Part shown: positions 50,224 to 58,596 of the stretch, one piece after another | How the letters are laid out: each line of letters opens with the position of its first letter | How positions within the stretch are numbered: the first letter of the stretch is position 1 | NCBI GenBank assembly: GCA_016719485.1 | Contig: JADJZB010000011.1 | Coordinates: forward strand, 62,001-126,000 | Direction of reading: 5' to 3' | Length of the DNA stretch: 64,000 nt | Source: Holophagales bacterium | GTDB lineage: Bacteria > Acidobacteriota > Thermoanaerobaculia > UBA5066 | The notes under the pieces: model-generated | Told to the model about the DNA's origin: nothing | The model's database searches: none | The model's input: the letters and a program-made list of their open reading frames with translations, nothing else | Program-made: the position numbers and the translations under genes

Positions 50224-50721
50224 TCAGCGGATCTCGACGCTCGCGCGCAGCGGAATGCGCGCGGGAGGGAAGCACTGCTCGTCGGTGCAGGCCTGGTAGG
50301 AGACCTCGCCCGAGAGCGCGACCGGCCCGCGTGAGTCGGGCGGCGCGAGCAGCTCCGCCTCGAACCTTACGACCCCTGCATAGACACTGAGGGGCTTGTC
50401 AGAGAAGGCGAACCGCTTCAGCTCCCCTTCCGGGTACTTCACGCGGAGTCGCTGGCCCGAAGAGGTCGTCAGCGTGACGTCGGTCGGGACGAGGAACTCC
50501 TCGAGCGGCGTGTGGCCGTTGACGTGCCACTTCGGCCCGAGCCGCAGCTCGACGAACACGGGACCCTTCTCCCCCGGAGAGAGCCGCCCGTCGACGATCC
50601 TTGCGGTGACGTCCGGCCGCTCGGCGAGGAGGGAAGCCGGGGCAACGGCGAGGGTCGCCAACATCACCAGGACCGTGCGAGCGGTCACGAAAGAGCTCTC
50701 GGTCCTCGTCGGGCTCGTCAT
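50224..50721 (-). CDS. DsbD-alpha-domain-like (thiol:disulfide interchange N-terminal) protein
   Basis: 165 residues. A signal peptide (about 12-33) is followed by an immunoglobulin-like domain with the DsbD N-terminal pattern: ELRLGPKWHVNGHTPLEEFLVPTDVTL and, near the end, SYQACTDEQCFPPARIPL. The two Cys in that segment (C-x4-C) match the redox pair of DsbD alpha, which hands electrons from the membrane to periplasmic thiol proteins. The membrane beta domain and gamma domain are absent. It lies 91 bp upstream of the TlpA::DUF4266 gene and may reduce it. Confidence 0.82.
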   Translation of the reverse strand: MTSPTRTESSFVTARTVLVMLATLAVAPASLLAERPDVTARIVDGRLSPGEKGPVFVELRLGPKWHVNGHTPLEEFLVPTDVTLTTSSGQRLRVKYPEGELKRFAFSDKPLSVYAGVVRFEAELLAPPDSRGPVALSGEVSYQACTDEQCFPPARIPLRASVEIR

Positions 50722-50860
50722 GGGGCTTCTTCTCCTCGTGCGCGGCGCGCCCGGGCGGCACGCCGGGCCTGAGAGGCCCGGGCGCCGCCGGCGCGACCAT
50801 GGGGGAAGAAGCCGAACGGACTCCGAACGGCGTGCCCGGTCCGGGCGGAGCGTCAGATCC

Positions 50861-51403
50861 TCAGACCTCTCCTTCCAGCATCGCCCGGAAGTACGACTGC
50901 GGGTGCGCGCAGACCGAGCAGACCTTCGGCGCCTCCAGCCCCTTCTCGATGTGCCCGCAGTTCGTGCAGTACCAGTAGACCTCTTTCCCCTTCTTGAACA
51001 CGGTCCCGGACTTCAGCTCCTCGAGGCACTTTCGGAAGCGCATCTCGTGGTGCTTCTCGACCTCGGCGAGCTGCGTGAAGAAGCGGGCGACGGGGACGAA
51101 CCCCTCCTCCTCGGCCTCCTTCGCCATCCTCACGTACATGTCGGTCCACTCCATGTTCTCGCCCGCGATGCACGTCTCGAGGTTCGCGTCGGTCGCGGCG
51201 AGCATGTCGAGGTACTTGAACATCCGATTGGCGTGCTCCTTCTCCTCGTTCGCCGTCGTCTCGAAGACGTTCGCGATCTCGAGCAGCCCGGCCTTGCGCG
51301 CCTCGCCCGCGAAGAAGGTGTACTTGTTGCGGGCCATCGACTCGCCCGCAAAGGCCTCCTTCAGGTTCTTCTCGGTCTTCGTTCCTGCCATCTTTCCGGC
51401 CAT
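50861..51403 (-). CDS. Rubrerythrin
   Basis: 180 residues from ATG 51403, with GGAG 7 nt upstream. A diiron ferritin-like domain (about 10-135) has the E-x-x-H pairs (NEEKEHANRMF, EVEKHHEMRF), and a C-terminal rubredoxin-like domain (about 145-175) has CTNCG and CSVCAHP as Fe(Cys)4 ligands. Rubrerythrin reduces hydrogen peroxide with NADH-derived electrons in anaerobic and microaerobic bacteria. Its presence suggests that the host meets low oxygen. It lies upstream of the DsbD-alpha-like gene on the same strand, 139 bp away. Identification is certain. Confidence 0.95.
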   Translation of the reverse strand: MAGKMAGTKTEKNLKEAFAGESMARNKYTFFAGEARKAGLLEIANVFETTANEEKEHANRMFKYLDMLAATDANLETCIAGENMEWTDMYVRMAKEAEEEGFVPVARFFTQLAEVEKHHEMRFRKCLEELKSGTVFKKGKEVYWYCTNCGHIEKGLEAPKVCSVCAHPQSYFRAMLEGEV

Positions 51404-51565
51404 CGCTCTCTCCTTCGGGCCCGCGACTCGTCGCCGTCACCGGCGCCGTCGCCGGGCCAACGGGCTAGGTTAGCGCGGCCGGGACGGGCCGGCAGAACGG
51501 TGATTCCACTCACCCTCATCTCCTGCAACGTTGTCGCAAGATCGGTCCGTTCAAGGAGGTGCCGA

Positions 51566-52000
51566 ATGTCCCGGAGCCAGGGAGTTCCCGCCGTTCTCGT
51601 GGCATCGCTGGGGCTGGGCGTCGTCCTCGGTGCCTGCGGGACGCAGAAGTCGCCCACGGAGCCGTCCGATGTCCCTGACCCGACAGCGACCTTCGCGCGT
51701 GTCCAGGCGGAGGTGTTCACCCCGTCCTGCGCCCTCTCGGGCTGCCACGCCGGGCCGAACCCGCAGCAGGGCCAGGACCTGAGCGCGGGCCGGGCCTACT
51801 CGCAGATCGTCAACGTCCGCTCCGCGGAGTCGTCCCGCCTGCGCATCGCGCCGGGCGACCCGGACGCGTCCTACCTGATTTCCAAGGTGAAGGGGGACGC
51901 CACGATCACGGGGAACCGGATGCCGCCCGGAAGCGCGCTGTCGCCGGACGAGGTGCAGCTCCTCGTCGACTGGGTTCGGCGCGGGGCCCCGAACGACTGA
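51566..52000 (+). CDS. Cytochrome c-like lipoprotein with CX4CH haem motif
   Basis: 144 residues from ATG 51566, with AAGGAGGT 5 nt upstream. A lipoprotein signal ends at the lipobox LGAC (Cys24). The mature chain has Cys55, Cys60 and His61 (CALSGCH), a CX4CH variant of the haem-c site used by some envelope cytochromes, and a distal Met in GNRMPPGS as likely sixth ligand. The C-terminus (DEVQLLVDWVRRGAPN) is typical of small mono-haem c domains. It is followed after 7 bp by a DUF5777 barrel, a recurrent pair. It should sit on the periplasmic face of a membrane. Confidence 0.82.
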   Translation: MSRSQGVPAVLVASLGLGVVLGACGTQKSPTEPSDVPDPTATFARVQAEVFTPSCALSGCHAGPNPQQGQDLSAGRAYSQIVNVRSAESSRLRIAPGDPDASYLISKVKGDATITGNRMPPGSALSPDEVQLLVDWVRRGAPND

Positions 52001-52007
52001 GGCCGCC

Positions 52008-52823
52008 ATGATGAAGACGACGACGATCGCCCCTTTCGCCCTCGCTCTGACCCTCGTCGCGGCGTTCCCACTCGCCGCCGAGGACCCCCCTCCCGACTTC
52101 GACCCGGGCTACGGCGACCGGTTCCTCCAGACGGCCTCGCCTCTCGTCAACGACCAGGGTCTCCTCCAGGCCCTCTTCACGCACCGGTTCAACCAGCCGG
52201 TGAACGAGGCCGGCGGGAACAACCTCTTCGGCCTCGACTCCGGCGCCAACATCGGCCTCGGGCTGAGCTGGGTCCCCGTCGACCGCCTCGCGGTCGAGGC
52301 CTACCGCGCCTCGTCCGGCGGCGACTACGAGTTCGCGCTGAAGTACACGTTCCTGAAGCCGACGCGGGAGCTCCCGCTCGCCGTGGGGCTCAGGGCCGGT
52401 ATGAACTGGCTCACGAAATACGAACTCGACGAGAAGGTCGGAGGTTTCGGGCAGGCCCTCATCGCCTACACCTTCGCCGAGAAGCTCACGGTCGCAGCGG
52501 CCCCGACGTACGTCTCGAACACGCCGCTCTTCACGGATGTCTGGAACGTCCCGCTCATGGCCCAGCTGAGGCTGGGGAAGGGCTTCCTGGCGACAGGGGA
52601 GTACGTCTTCGCCAACGACGATCTCCCCGACTCCGTCGGCCAGTGGTCTTTCGCCCTCGAGAAGAGCGTCTGGCGGCACCGCTTCGCCGTCTGGGTCGGG
52701 AACTCGGCGGCCACCACCGTCGACCAGATCATGGCAGCCGACTACGGCGGCGGTGTCACCGACTCGAACCTCCGGCTCGGCTTCAACATCGTCCGCCAGT
52801 TCGAGATCGGCAAGAAGCCGTGA
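52008..52823 (+). CDS. DUF5777 outer-membrane beta-barrel protein
   Basis: 271 residues. A signal peptide (about 1-24, LAAEDPPP at the end) precedes the conserved NDQGLLQALFTHRFNQPV, NNLFGLDSGANIGLGLSWVPVDRLAVEAYR and repeated beta-strands. It ends with FNIVRQFEIGKKP. DUF5777 proteins are membrane barrels next to small cytochromes, presumably an electron-transfer or haem-related pair at the outer membrane. The gene lies 7 bp after the cytochrome-like lipoprotein and is surely co-transcribed with it. Function is unassigned. Confidence 0.85.
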   Translation: MMKTTTIAPFALALTLVAAFPLAAEDPPPDFDPGYGDRFLQTASPLVNDQGLLQALFTHRFNQPVNEAGGNNLFGLDSGANIGLGLSWVPVDRLAVEAYRASSGGDYEFALKYTFLKPTRELPLAVGLRAGMNWLTKYELDEKVGGFGQALIAYTFAEKLTVAAAPTYVSNTPLFTDVWNVPLMAQLRLGKGFLATGEYVFANDDLPDSVGQWSFALEKSVWRHRFAVWVGNSAATTVDQIMAADYGGGVTDSNLRLGFNIVRQFEIGKKP

Positions 52824-52872
52824 CCAGAAGGAGCTGCGGAACCACCGCGCGGGGAGACCCGGGGACGGTGAC

Positions 52873-54075
52873 GTGACCGGAACGCCGTTCACGACGGAGG
52901 AGGTCGAGGCGCTCCTCGGCGACGCCGGGGTCGCGCTTCTCGCGGAGGCGTGCGTCCGTTCGATCGCACTTGGCGACGTGACGCCCCTGCGGGAAGCCCT
53001 TCCGGCGAGCGCGGGGAAAGGCTCGGATGCGCCGCCTCTGCGCAAGGCCGCGTTCGCCGCGGCGATCCAGGGCCTCTCTCCGCGCCTCGCCCGGCTTCCG
53101 GATGCGGCGGGGCTCCCCGGCCCGCTCGCCGGGCACCTCGCCCTCGAGGCGGTGCGGTGCGCGGAGAGGGGCCACCGGATCGTCGAGCGCCTCGCGGAGG
53201 TCCTCTCTCTCCTGTGGGCCGAGGGAATCGACGTGGTTCCCCTCAAGGGGGCGGCGCTTCTCCTCCGCGGCGAGGCGGCCCCGAGCCTGCGGCCCATGGG
53301 GGACCTCGACCTGCTCATCGCCGACCCCGCCCGGGTTCCCGACGCCGCGGCGATCCTCGCGCGCCGCACCCCGTATCGCCCCCTCCTCGACACGCCCCGC
53401 CACCTCGTCCTTGCCGAGGAGGACGAGCGCGTTCCCTCCCCGGCGGGCGAGCACCCCGGCAATCCCCTCCGGATCGAGCTCCACCGCTCGTTCCGCCTGC
53501 CGGTCCTCGGCGTCGTCCTCGACGCGACCCGGGAGCTCACGGCCGACGCGGTCGAAGTGCCGGTCGGCTTCCGCGTCCCGTCCGAGGCCGCGATGCTCCG
53601 CCATCTCTGGCACCACGCCGCGGAAGACTTTGCTGCGAAGGGGCTGCGCGGCATCCAGGCGGTCGACTTCCTCGACCGGGCGCGCGCGGGCGGGCCTCTC
53701 TGCGCAGACGCTCCCGCGCCGGACGCGCACGCGGCCGCGCCGCTCCTCTACGCCGCGGACGGCCTCGAGCGCCTCTTCCCGGGGACCTTCGAGGCGGCCT
53801 CCCTCGCGCGCCTCGCGGCCCGCGTGCCGGCGCACCTGCGGGCACGAGCCGCCACGCTTCCCGTTCTCCGCCATGCGCGGCCGGCGCGCGGCTTCTCGCG
53901 GGTCGCCCTGTCCCTCGCGCCGGGCCGGAGCGAGCGGGCGCGCCTCCTCTTCAGGAGCGCCTTCCCGACGCTCGGCGAGGTGAAGGCGAACGTGGCGCCG
54001 GAAGCGGAGGGCTTCGCGCTGAAGCTCGCCTGGCTCAAGGTCCTGGCGCGCCGGGCGGGCGGCTTCGTCCACTGA
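52873..54075 (+). CDS. Nucleotidyltransferase-fold protein (NTP_transf_5 type)
   Basis: 400 residues from GTG 52873. The nucleotidyltransferase site is recognisable: GIDVVPLKGAALLLRG and LRPMGDLDLLI, with the Asp-x-Asp metal ligands. Downstream helices with AMLRHLWHHAAEDF match the PF14907 family. Such proteins occur beside HPr-kinase-like proteins, PqqD-type proteins and glycosyltransferases in capsule, exosortase and lasso-peptide loci. An HprK-like gene is 2.7 kb away here. Its 3' end overlaps the convergent glycosyltransferase gene by 41 bp. Substrate unknown. Confidence 0.8.
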   Translation: MTGTPFTTEEVEALLGDAGVALLAEACVRSIALGDVTPLREALPASAGKGSDAPPLRKAAFAAAIQGLSPRLARLPDAAGLPGPLAGHLALEAVRCAERGHRIVERLAEVLSLLWAEGIDVVPLKGAALLLRGEAAPSLRPMGDLDLLIADPARVPDAAAILARRTPYRPLLDTPRHLVLAEEDERVPSPAGEHPGNPLRIELHRSFRLPVLGVVLDATRELTADAVEVPVGFRVPSEAAMLRHLWHHAAEDFAAKGLRGIQAVDFLDRARAGGPLCADAPAPDAHAAAPLLYAADGLERLFPGTFEAASLARLAARVPAHLRARAATLPVLRHARPARGFSRVALSLAPGRSERARLLFRSAFPTLGEVKANVAPEAEGFALKLAWLKVLARRAGGFVH

Positions 54076-55201
54076 ACCCGGGTTCGGGTCGCGCGACGCG
54101 GTTGTAGAGGTCCTCGAACCGGGCGGCCGTCCGGTCCGCGTCGTTCTCCCGTGCCCAGCGGAGCGCGGCGTCTCCCAGCCTCCGGCGTCGCGGCTCGTCC
54201 GAAACGAGCGCGACGATCGCGCGGGCGAGCGCGCCGGCATCCCCGACCGGGACGGCGACCGAGCGGATGCCGTCCCCCTCCGCGACGTGGCCGACCGCGG
54301 TTCCGACCGTCGGCACACCGCAGGCCGCGGCCTCGACGAGCGCGACGGGACCTGCCTCGTGGCGGGAGGAGACGACGAGGAGGTCGGCTCTGGCGAGCAG
54401 CGGGCGCACCTCGTCCGTAGGCAGCCAGCCGTGGAACGTCACGGAGCCGGCGAGGCCGAGCCGCACCGCGAGGTCCTGCATCTCGCCGCCCAGCGTGTCC
54501 TCCCCCACGACGTCGAGCCTCAGGGCCGGGTCGCTCTGGAGGGCGATCGCGAAGGAGCGCAGAAGCGTCGCCTGGTCCTTGACGCGGTTGAGGCTCCCGA
54601 CGTGGAGGAGCCGCACCGGCTCACCCGCGGCGCGGGGCGCGCGCGGAACGAAGCCCGCGGACTCGACGCCGAGCGGAACGAGCTCGGCCGTGAACCCTGC
54701 CTCCCGCGCGGACCGGACGATCGGGGCGCTCGCGGCGGTGATCGCGGCCGAGCGTTGGAGCGCGAGGCGGACCTTCACCCGTTCCCTGAGGAAAAGACCG
54801 CACCCGTAGCCGATCTCGGGGACCGCCGCCAGCTCTCCCCCGGCGAGCGAGACCACGACGGGTGTGAGGGCCGGCGCGGCGGCCTGCGCGAGGAAGCCGC
54901 AGGGGCTCGCCCAGAAGGCGTGGAGCACATCGAACGGACCGTGCCGGCGGATCGTGCGGCCGAGGTGCCACGCCCGGGCGGCGATGCCGATGCCGGGGAG
55001 AGCGGCGCGGGCGGCCCGGCCGAGGTCGACGACCTTCGCGCCGAGAAGCGGCCACTCCCCGGAATGCTCCTCCTGCCCGAGGGTGAAGACGACGACCGCG
55101 TGTCGCGACGCGAGCCTCTCGACCAGCCAGAGCAGCGCGGGAATGACCCGTTCCCGTCCGCTCCGGTCGAAGCCGCCGGGGACGACGAGGCCGATCCTCA
55201 C
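54035..55201 (-). CDS. Group 1 (GT4-like) glycosyltransferase
   Basis: 388 residues from GTG 55201 (VRIGLVVPGGFDRSGRERV). GT-B fold: the N-terminal Rossmann half is followed by the C-terminal nucleotide-sugar half with LLHVGSLNRVKDQATLLRSF, VTFHGWLPTDEVRPLLARADLLVVSSRHEAGPVALVEAAACG and the E-x7-E-like motif in HEAGPVALVEAA. The sugar donor is unknown. It follows the radical SAM gene at 55.2 kb by 13 bp on the same strand. Its 3' end runs 41 bp into the NTP_transf_5 gene on the opposite strand. Confidence 0.9.
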   Translation of the reverse strand: MRIGLVVPGGFDRSGRERVIPALLWLVERLASRHAVVVFTLGQEEHSGEWPLLGAKVVDLGRAARAALPGIGIAARAWHLGRTIRRHGPFDVLHAFWASPCGFLAQAAAPALTPVVVSLAGGELAAVPEIGYGCGLFLRERVKVRLALQRSAAITAASAPIVRSAREAGFTAELVPLGVESAGFVPRAPRAAGEPVRLLHVGSLNRVKDQATLLRSFAIALQSDPALRLDVVGEDTLGGEMQDLAVRLGLAGSVTFHGWLPTDEVRPLLARADLLVVSSRHEAGPVALVEAAACGVPTVGTAVGHVAEGDGIRSVAVPVGDAGALARAIVALVSDEPRRRRLGDAALRWARENDADRTAARFEDLYNRVARPEPGFSGRSRPPGAPGP

Positions 55202-55214
55202 GGCGGGGCCGCGC

Positions 55215-56681
55215 TTAGCGGCCGAAGGCGGAAAGAGCCGACGGGCCCGGGCCGGACCGGGCCGCCAGCTCGAGCGACCCGGCTTCGCGCCAGAGCGCAT
55301 CCAGCCGGCGCCGACGGGTTTCCGCCAGGTCCCCTTCGGCGGACGCCGCGACGGCCTCGTCGTGAAGCAGGTCCCGGACGTGCCGGTAGAAGGGCCCCGT
55401 GTACGTCCCCTCGAAGAGCATCGCCAGCTCGTCGCTGTCGTTCCAGTGGGTCTTGTCCCCGAGCTGGCCGCGAACGCGCTCGTAGAAGACCGTTCCCGGC
55501 AGGGGGTAGGCGACCGACACGCCGACGTCGTCCGGCCGCTCCTCGCGAATGAGGTCCCGCGTCGCGAGAATCTCGGCCCACTCCTCGCCAGGGTATCCGA
55601 GCTGGAGAAACCACGACGCGCGGATGCCGTGCGCCTTCAGAAGGCGGGTCGCGTCGCGTACCTGGGTGATCGTCGTCCCCTTGTCCATCGCGTCGAGGAT
55701 CTTCTGCGCTCCTGACTCGACCCCCATCCAGACCTCCTCCGCGCCGGCACGTCGGAGTGCCTCGACGGCCGAGGGAGTCATCAGGTCGACCCGGGACTGC
55801 ATCGTGAACGGAATCACGGCGTCGCGTTCGGCGAGAGCGTCGGCGAAGCGCTCGATCCAGCGGTGAGAGAGGCCGAAGATGTCGTCGGCAAACCAGACGT
55901 GGTCGGGACCGACGGCTTCCTTGAGCCGCGCCATCTCCTCCGCGACGTTCCCGGGGCTGCGCTGGGCGTAGCGGATGCCGTAGAGCGGCTTGGCGCACCA
56001 GTTACAGCGGTAAGGACAGCCCCGCGTCGTCACGACGTTCCACGAGAGGCGCCCGTGCGCCCCCGTCCACGCGGTCCGGTACTTCCCCTGGTCGACGAGG
56101 TCCCAGGCCGGGAACGGCAGGGCGTCGAGGTCGTGGACGAACGGTCGTGGAGCCGTCTTCGCCGCGGGCGCGAACGCGCCGACGGCCCGCGCCGGGAGCG
56201 CGAGGCCAGGGACGTCCGAGAGGTCGGCGAGCGCGTCGTGCTCCCACCGCTCGACCACCTCGAGGAACGTCCTGTCGGTCTCCCCGAGGATCACGGCATC
56301 GGCGCCGGCGCTGATGTAGAGATCGGGTGCGTCGGCGGCGTCGGAGCCGTTGACGGCGACGAGGGCCCCGGCGTTCTTCGCATCCCGGATCATCCGGAGC
56401 GAGGCCTCGCGCCGCCGTGTCGTGCACATCTTCGTGAGGAAGTTGAAGTTGTCCTCCAGCATCCCGACGATCGCGGGCCGCGTCGCAGAGACGACCGTGG
56501 CGAACTCGTCCTCTCCGGCGGAGAGCATCGCGTCGAAGAGCGCAACTTCCTTGCCGGCCTTCCGGAGGACGGAGGCCGTGATGAGGGTCGCGAGCGGCGG
56601 GTACGGTTTCATCTTCCGCACCTGCTTCGCGTCGTGCGCCAGGAAGTAGGGCTGCGCCAGGAGGACCGGTGTTCTTCTCAT
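55215..56681 (-). CDS. B12-binding-domain-type radical SAM protein
   Basis: 488 residues from ATG 56681. An N-terminal Rossmann-like B12-binding-type domain (about 1-170: VLLAQPYFLAHDAKQVRKMKPYPPLATLITASVLRKAGKEVALFDA) precedes the radical SAM core with CPYRCNWC (Cys222, 226, 229) and a BchE-like C-terminus. The usual DxHxxG motif is not evident, so cobalamin may be bound without a histidine ligand or not at all. TATACT ends 15 nt before the start. With the divergent HprK operon 143 bp away it probably belongs to the same pathway. Confidence 0.87.
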   Translation of the reverse strand: MRRTPVLLAQPYFLAHDAKQVRKMKPYPPLATLITASVLRKAGKEVALFDAMLSAGEDEFATVVSATRPAIVGMLEDNFNFLTKMCTTRRREASLRMIRDAKNAGALVAVNGSDAADAPDLYISAGADAVILGETDRTFLEVVERWEHDALADLSDVPGLALPARAVGAFAPAAKTAPRPFVHDLDALPFPAWDLVDQGKYRTAWTGAHGRLSWNVVTTRGCPYRCNWCAKPLYGIRYAQRSPGNVAEEMARLKEAVGPDHVWFADDIFGLSHRWIERFADALAERDAVIPFTMQSRVDLMTPSAVEALRRAGAEEVWMGVESGAQKILDAMDKGTTITQVRDATRLLKAHGIRASWFLQLGYPGEEWAEILATRDLIREERPDDVGVSVAYPLPGTVFYERVRGQLGDKTHWNDSDELAMLFEGTYTGPFYRHVRDLLHDEAVAASAEGDLAETRRRRLDALWREAGSLELAARSGPGPSALSAFGR

Positions 56682-56696
56682 CGCGGGTTGCGATCG

Positions 56697-56702
56697 AGTA
56701 TA
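56697..56702 (-). promoter_or_regulatory. -10 box before the radical SAM gene
   Basis: TATACT (reverse strand) ends 15 nt before ATG 56681, giving a leader of about 8 nt. No convincing -35 at 17 bp is visible. Confidence 0.45.
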
Positions 56703-56824
56703 GGAATCCGGCCGGCCCGACCGGCATGCCGGGACTGTGAGGTAGCTTACGGGCGCGACGCTTTCCGGGCCGGATCCGGCCCCGGAAATGGAGCCCGGCG
56801 CCGCTCGCCGTGGCATCGTGCGAT

Positions 56825-57745
56825 ATGGCGACAGGTTTCTTCGGCGTACCCGGTGACGCGATTCGGCTCGCATCGAACGACGAGCGGGTCTTTCGTCTCG
56901 CCGGGAAGCTGTGGGAGCGGACCCGCCCGGAAAGCCTGTCTCGGGACGCGATCGACATCCGGGTCACCGTCCGGCCGGGTGGCCATCCGGGGCCGGCACC
57001 GGAGAAGCGCCTCGTCTGGCAGCACGGCGCGGACGAGTACTGCGCATCGGTCGAGGGCTTTCTCGAGACGCGCATCGGACTGAGGACTGGACGGGTCGAT
57101 GCGGAGGTTACGAGCGGGCTTCTCGATGAAGCGCCCTCCTTTGCGGCCCGCACGCTCCTGGAGGCTCCCGCCGCCGTCCTCCTGTCGCGTCGCGGTTTCA
57201 CGGTCCTCCACGCCGGGGCGGTCGTTGGGTCGGGCGGCGCCGTCGTCGTGCGCGGGGCATCGGGGGCGGGGAAGTCGACGCTCGTCGCCGCGGCCTGGCG
57301 GGCGGGGTTCGGGATCCTGGCCGACGAGAGCCTCCTCGTCTCTCGCGAGAACGCGGACCTCCTGGCGGCCTCCGTGCGCGACCTGACCCTCCTCCCCGAT
57401 TCGGAGCGCCTCCTCTGCCTCGACGGCGCGACCGAGGACGCCTTCACCGGGGGCGAGGACAAGCGGCGGGTCGACCTGTTCCGCGAGTCCGCGCCGGGCC
57501 GGCGCGTCGCCCGCAGGGCGGCCACCCTCCTCCTCGGACCGCGATCCCCGGGTCCTGCGCGTCTCGTGACCCTGGGGGGCGAGGAGTTCGTCGCCGCGTT
57601 TCGCAGCGGGGAGATCCCGCAGGAGCGGTTCGGGGGCGATCCCGACGCGGTCGCCGCGGCGTGGGCGGGGCAGCGATCCTGGCAGCTCGACGGGGCCGAC
57701 GACCTCGCGGGCGCGGTCGCGATCCTCGAGGGGCTCACCGCGTGA
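56825..57745 (+). CDS. HPr kinase/phosphorylase-like P-loop kinase
   Basis: 306 residues from ATG 56825; a GTG at 56810 is possible. The P-loop GASGAGKST lies at about 144-152 and is preceded by TVLHAGAVVGSGGAVVVRG, as in HprK-like serine kinases of capsule and RiPP clusters. DEASPSFAARTLLEAPAAVLLSR-type helices precede it, and ILADESLLVSR carries the Walker-B-like acid. It is shorter and more divergent than PTS HprK, and no PTS genes are here. It probably phosphorylates a small molecule or peptide. It is the first gene of the overlapping 56.8-63.9 kb operon (GTGA overlap with the next gene). Confidence 0.8.
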   Translation: MATGFFGVPGDAIRLASNDERVFRLAGKLWERTRPESLSRDAIDIRVTVRPGGHPGPAPEKRLVWQHGADEYCASVEGFLETRIGLRTGRVDAEVTSGLLDEAPSFAARTLLEAPAAVLLSRRGFTVLHAGAVVGSGGAVVVRGASGAGKSTLVAAAWRAGFGILADESLLVSRENADLLAASVRDLTLLPDSERLLCLDGATEDAFTGGEDKRRVDLFRESAPGRRVARRAATLLLGPRSPGPARLVTLGGEEFVAAFRSGEIPQERFGGDPDAVAAAWAGQRSWQLDGADDLAGAVAILEGLTA

Positions 57746-58596
57746 GCTCGAACGCGTCCGCCCGTCCGGAGCCCGCGCTGCCGCCCGCGGTCCTCGCGTT
57801 CGACGCGATGGCGGCGCGATTCGACGAGCGCTTCGGGCCGTGGAAGAGCGTGGCCGCGCAAAGGGCCGCGGTGAGGCGGGAGCTTCTCGCGTCGTTCCCG
57901 GCGGGCTCCTCGCTCCTCGAGCTGGGAGGAGGGACGGGAGAGGACGCCCTCTACCTCGCGGAACGCGATTACCGCGTCTGCCTGACCGACGGAGCGCCGG
58001 CGATGGTCGAGCGCGCCCGGGCGAAGGTCGAGCGCGCGGGAGCCGGGGACCGCGTGGCGGTGGAGCGCGTCGCCCTCGAGGAGCTCGGCGCCTTCGCGGA
58101 CTCCCGCGAGAGCTCCGCCGCACCCCTCTTCGAAGGGGGGTACTCGAATTTCGCCGCCTTCAACTGCGTGGAGGAGCTGCGAGAGCCTGCCCGGGCCCTG
58201 GCACGGCTCCTGGCGCCGCGGGCGCCGCTCCTCCTCGTCGTGTTCGGACCCTTCAGCCCGGGAGAGATGGTGGTGCTCGCCGCGCGCGGGGACGTCCGCG
58301 GCGCTTTCCGCCGGCTCTCGCGCTGCGGCGTGCCGGCGAAGGTCGGCGGACACGCGTTCCGGGTGGCTTACCCGTCGCCCGCCGCGTTCTCCCGCGCCTT
58401 CGAACCCTGGTTCACCCTCCGGCGCACGGTCGGGATCGGCGTCTTCGTTCCCCCCAGCTCCGCCGAGCCCTGGATCTCGCGCCACCCGCACCTCCTCGCG
58501 CTCCTCGAGCGTCTCGACCGTCTCGCCGGCAGGCCGCTCGCGCTTCTCGGCGACCACGTCCTCGTCGCCCTCGAACGGACGGGAGAGCCGATATGA
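57742..58596 (+). CDS. Class I SAM-dependent methyltransferase
   Basis: 284 residues from GTG 57742, overlapping the HprK-like stop by 4 bp. SAM motif I is clear (SLLELGGGTGEDALYLAERDYRVCLTDGAPAMVE), with a later YSNFAAFNCVEELREPARALARLLAP segment as motif II/III. An extended C-terminus with GIGVFVPPSSAEPWISRHPHLLALLERLD follows, a pattern of small-molecule methyltransferases. The methyl acceptor is unknown. Second gene of the operon; coupled to the next by ATGA. Confidence 0.85.
   Translation: MSSNASARPEPALPPAVLAFDAMAARFDERFGPWKSVAAQRAAVRRELLASFPAGSSLLELGGGTGEDALYLAERDYRVCLTDGAPAMVERARAKVERAGAGDRVAVERVALEELGAFADSRESSAAPLFEGGYSNFAAFNCVEELREPARALARLLAPRAPLLLVVFGPFSPGEMVVLAARGDVRGAFRRLSRCGVPAKVGGHAFRVAYPSPAAFSRAFEPWFTLRRTVGIGVFVPPSSAEPWISRHPHLLALLERLDRLAGRPLALLGDHVLVALERTGEPI

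Noticed and set aside
52873..57745. Lasso-peptide cluster (HprK-like plus NTase)
   Set aside because: No PqqD-like B1, B2 protease, asparagine-synthetase-like C protein or precursor peptide is present in the window.
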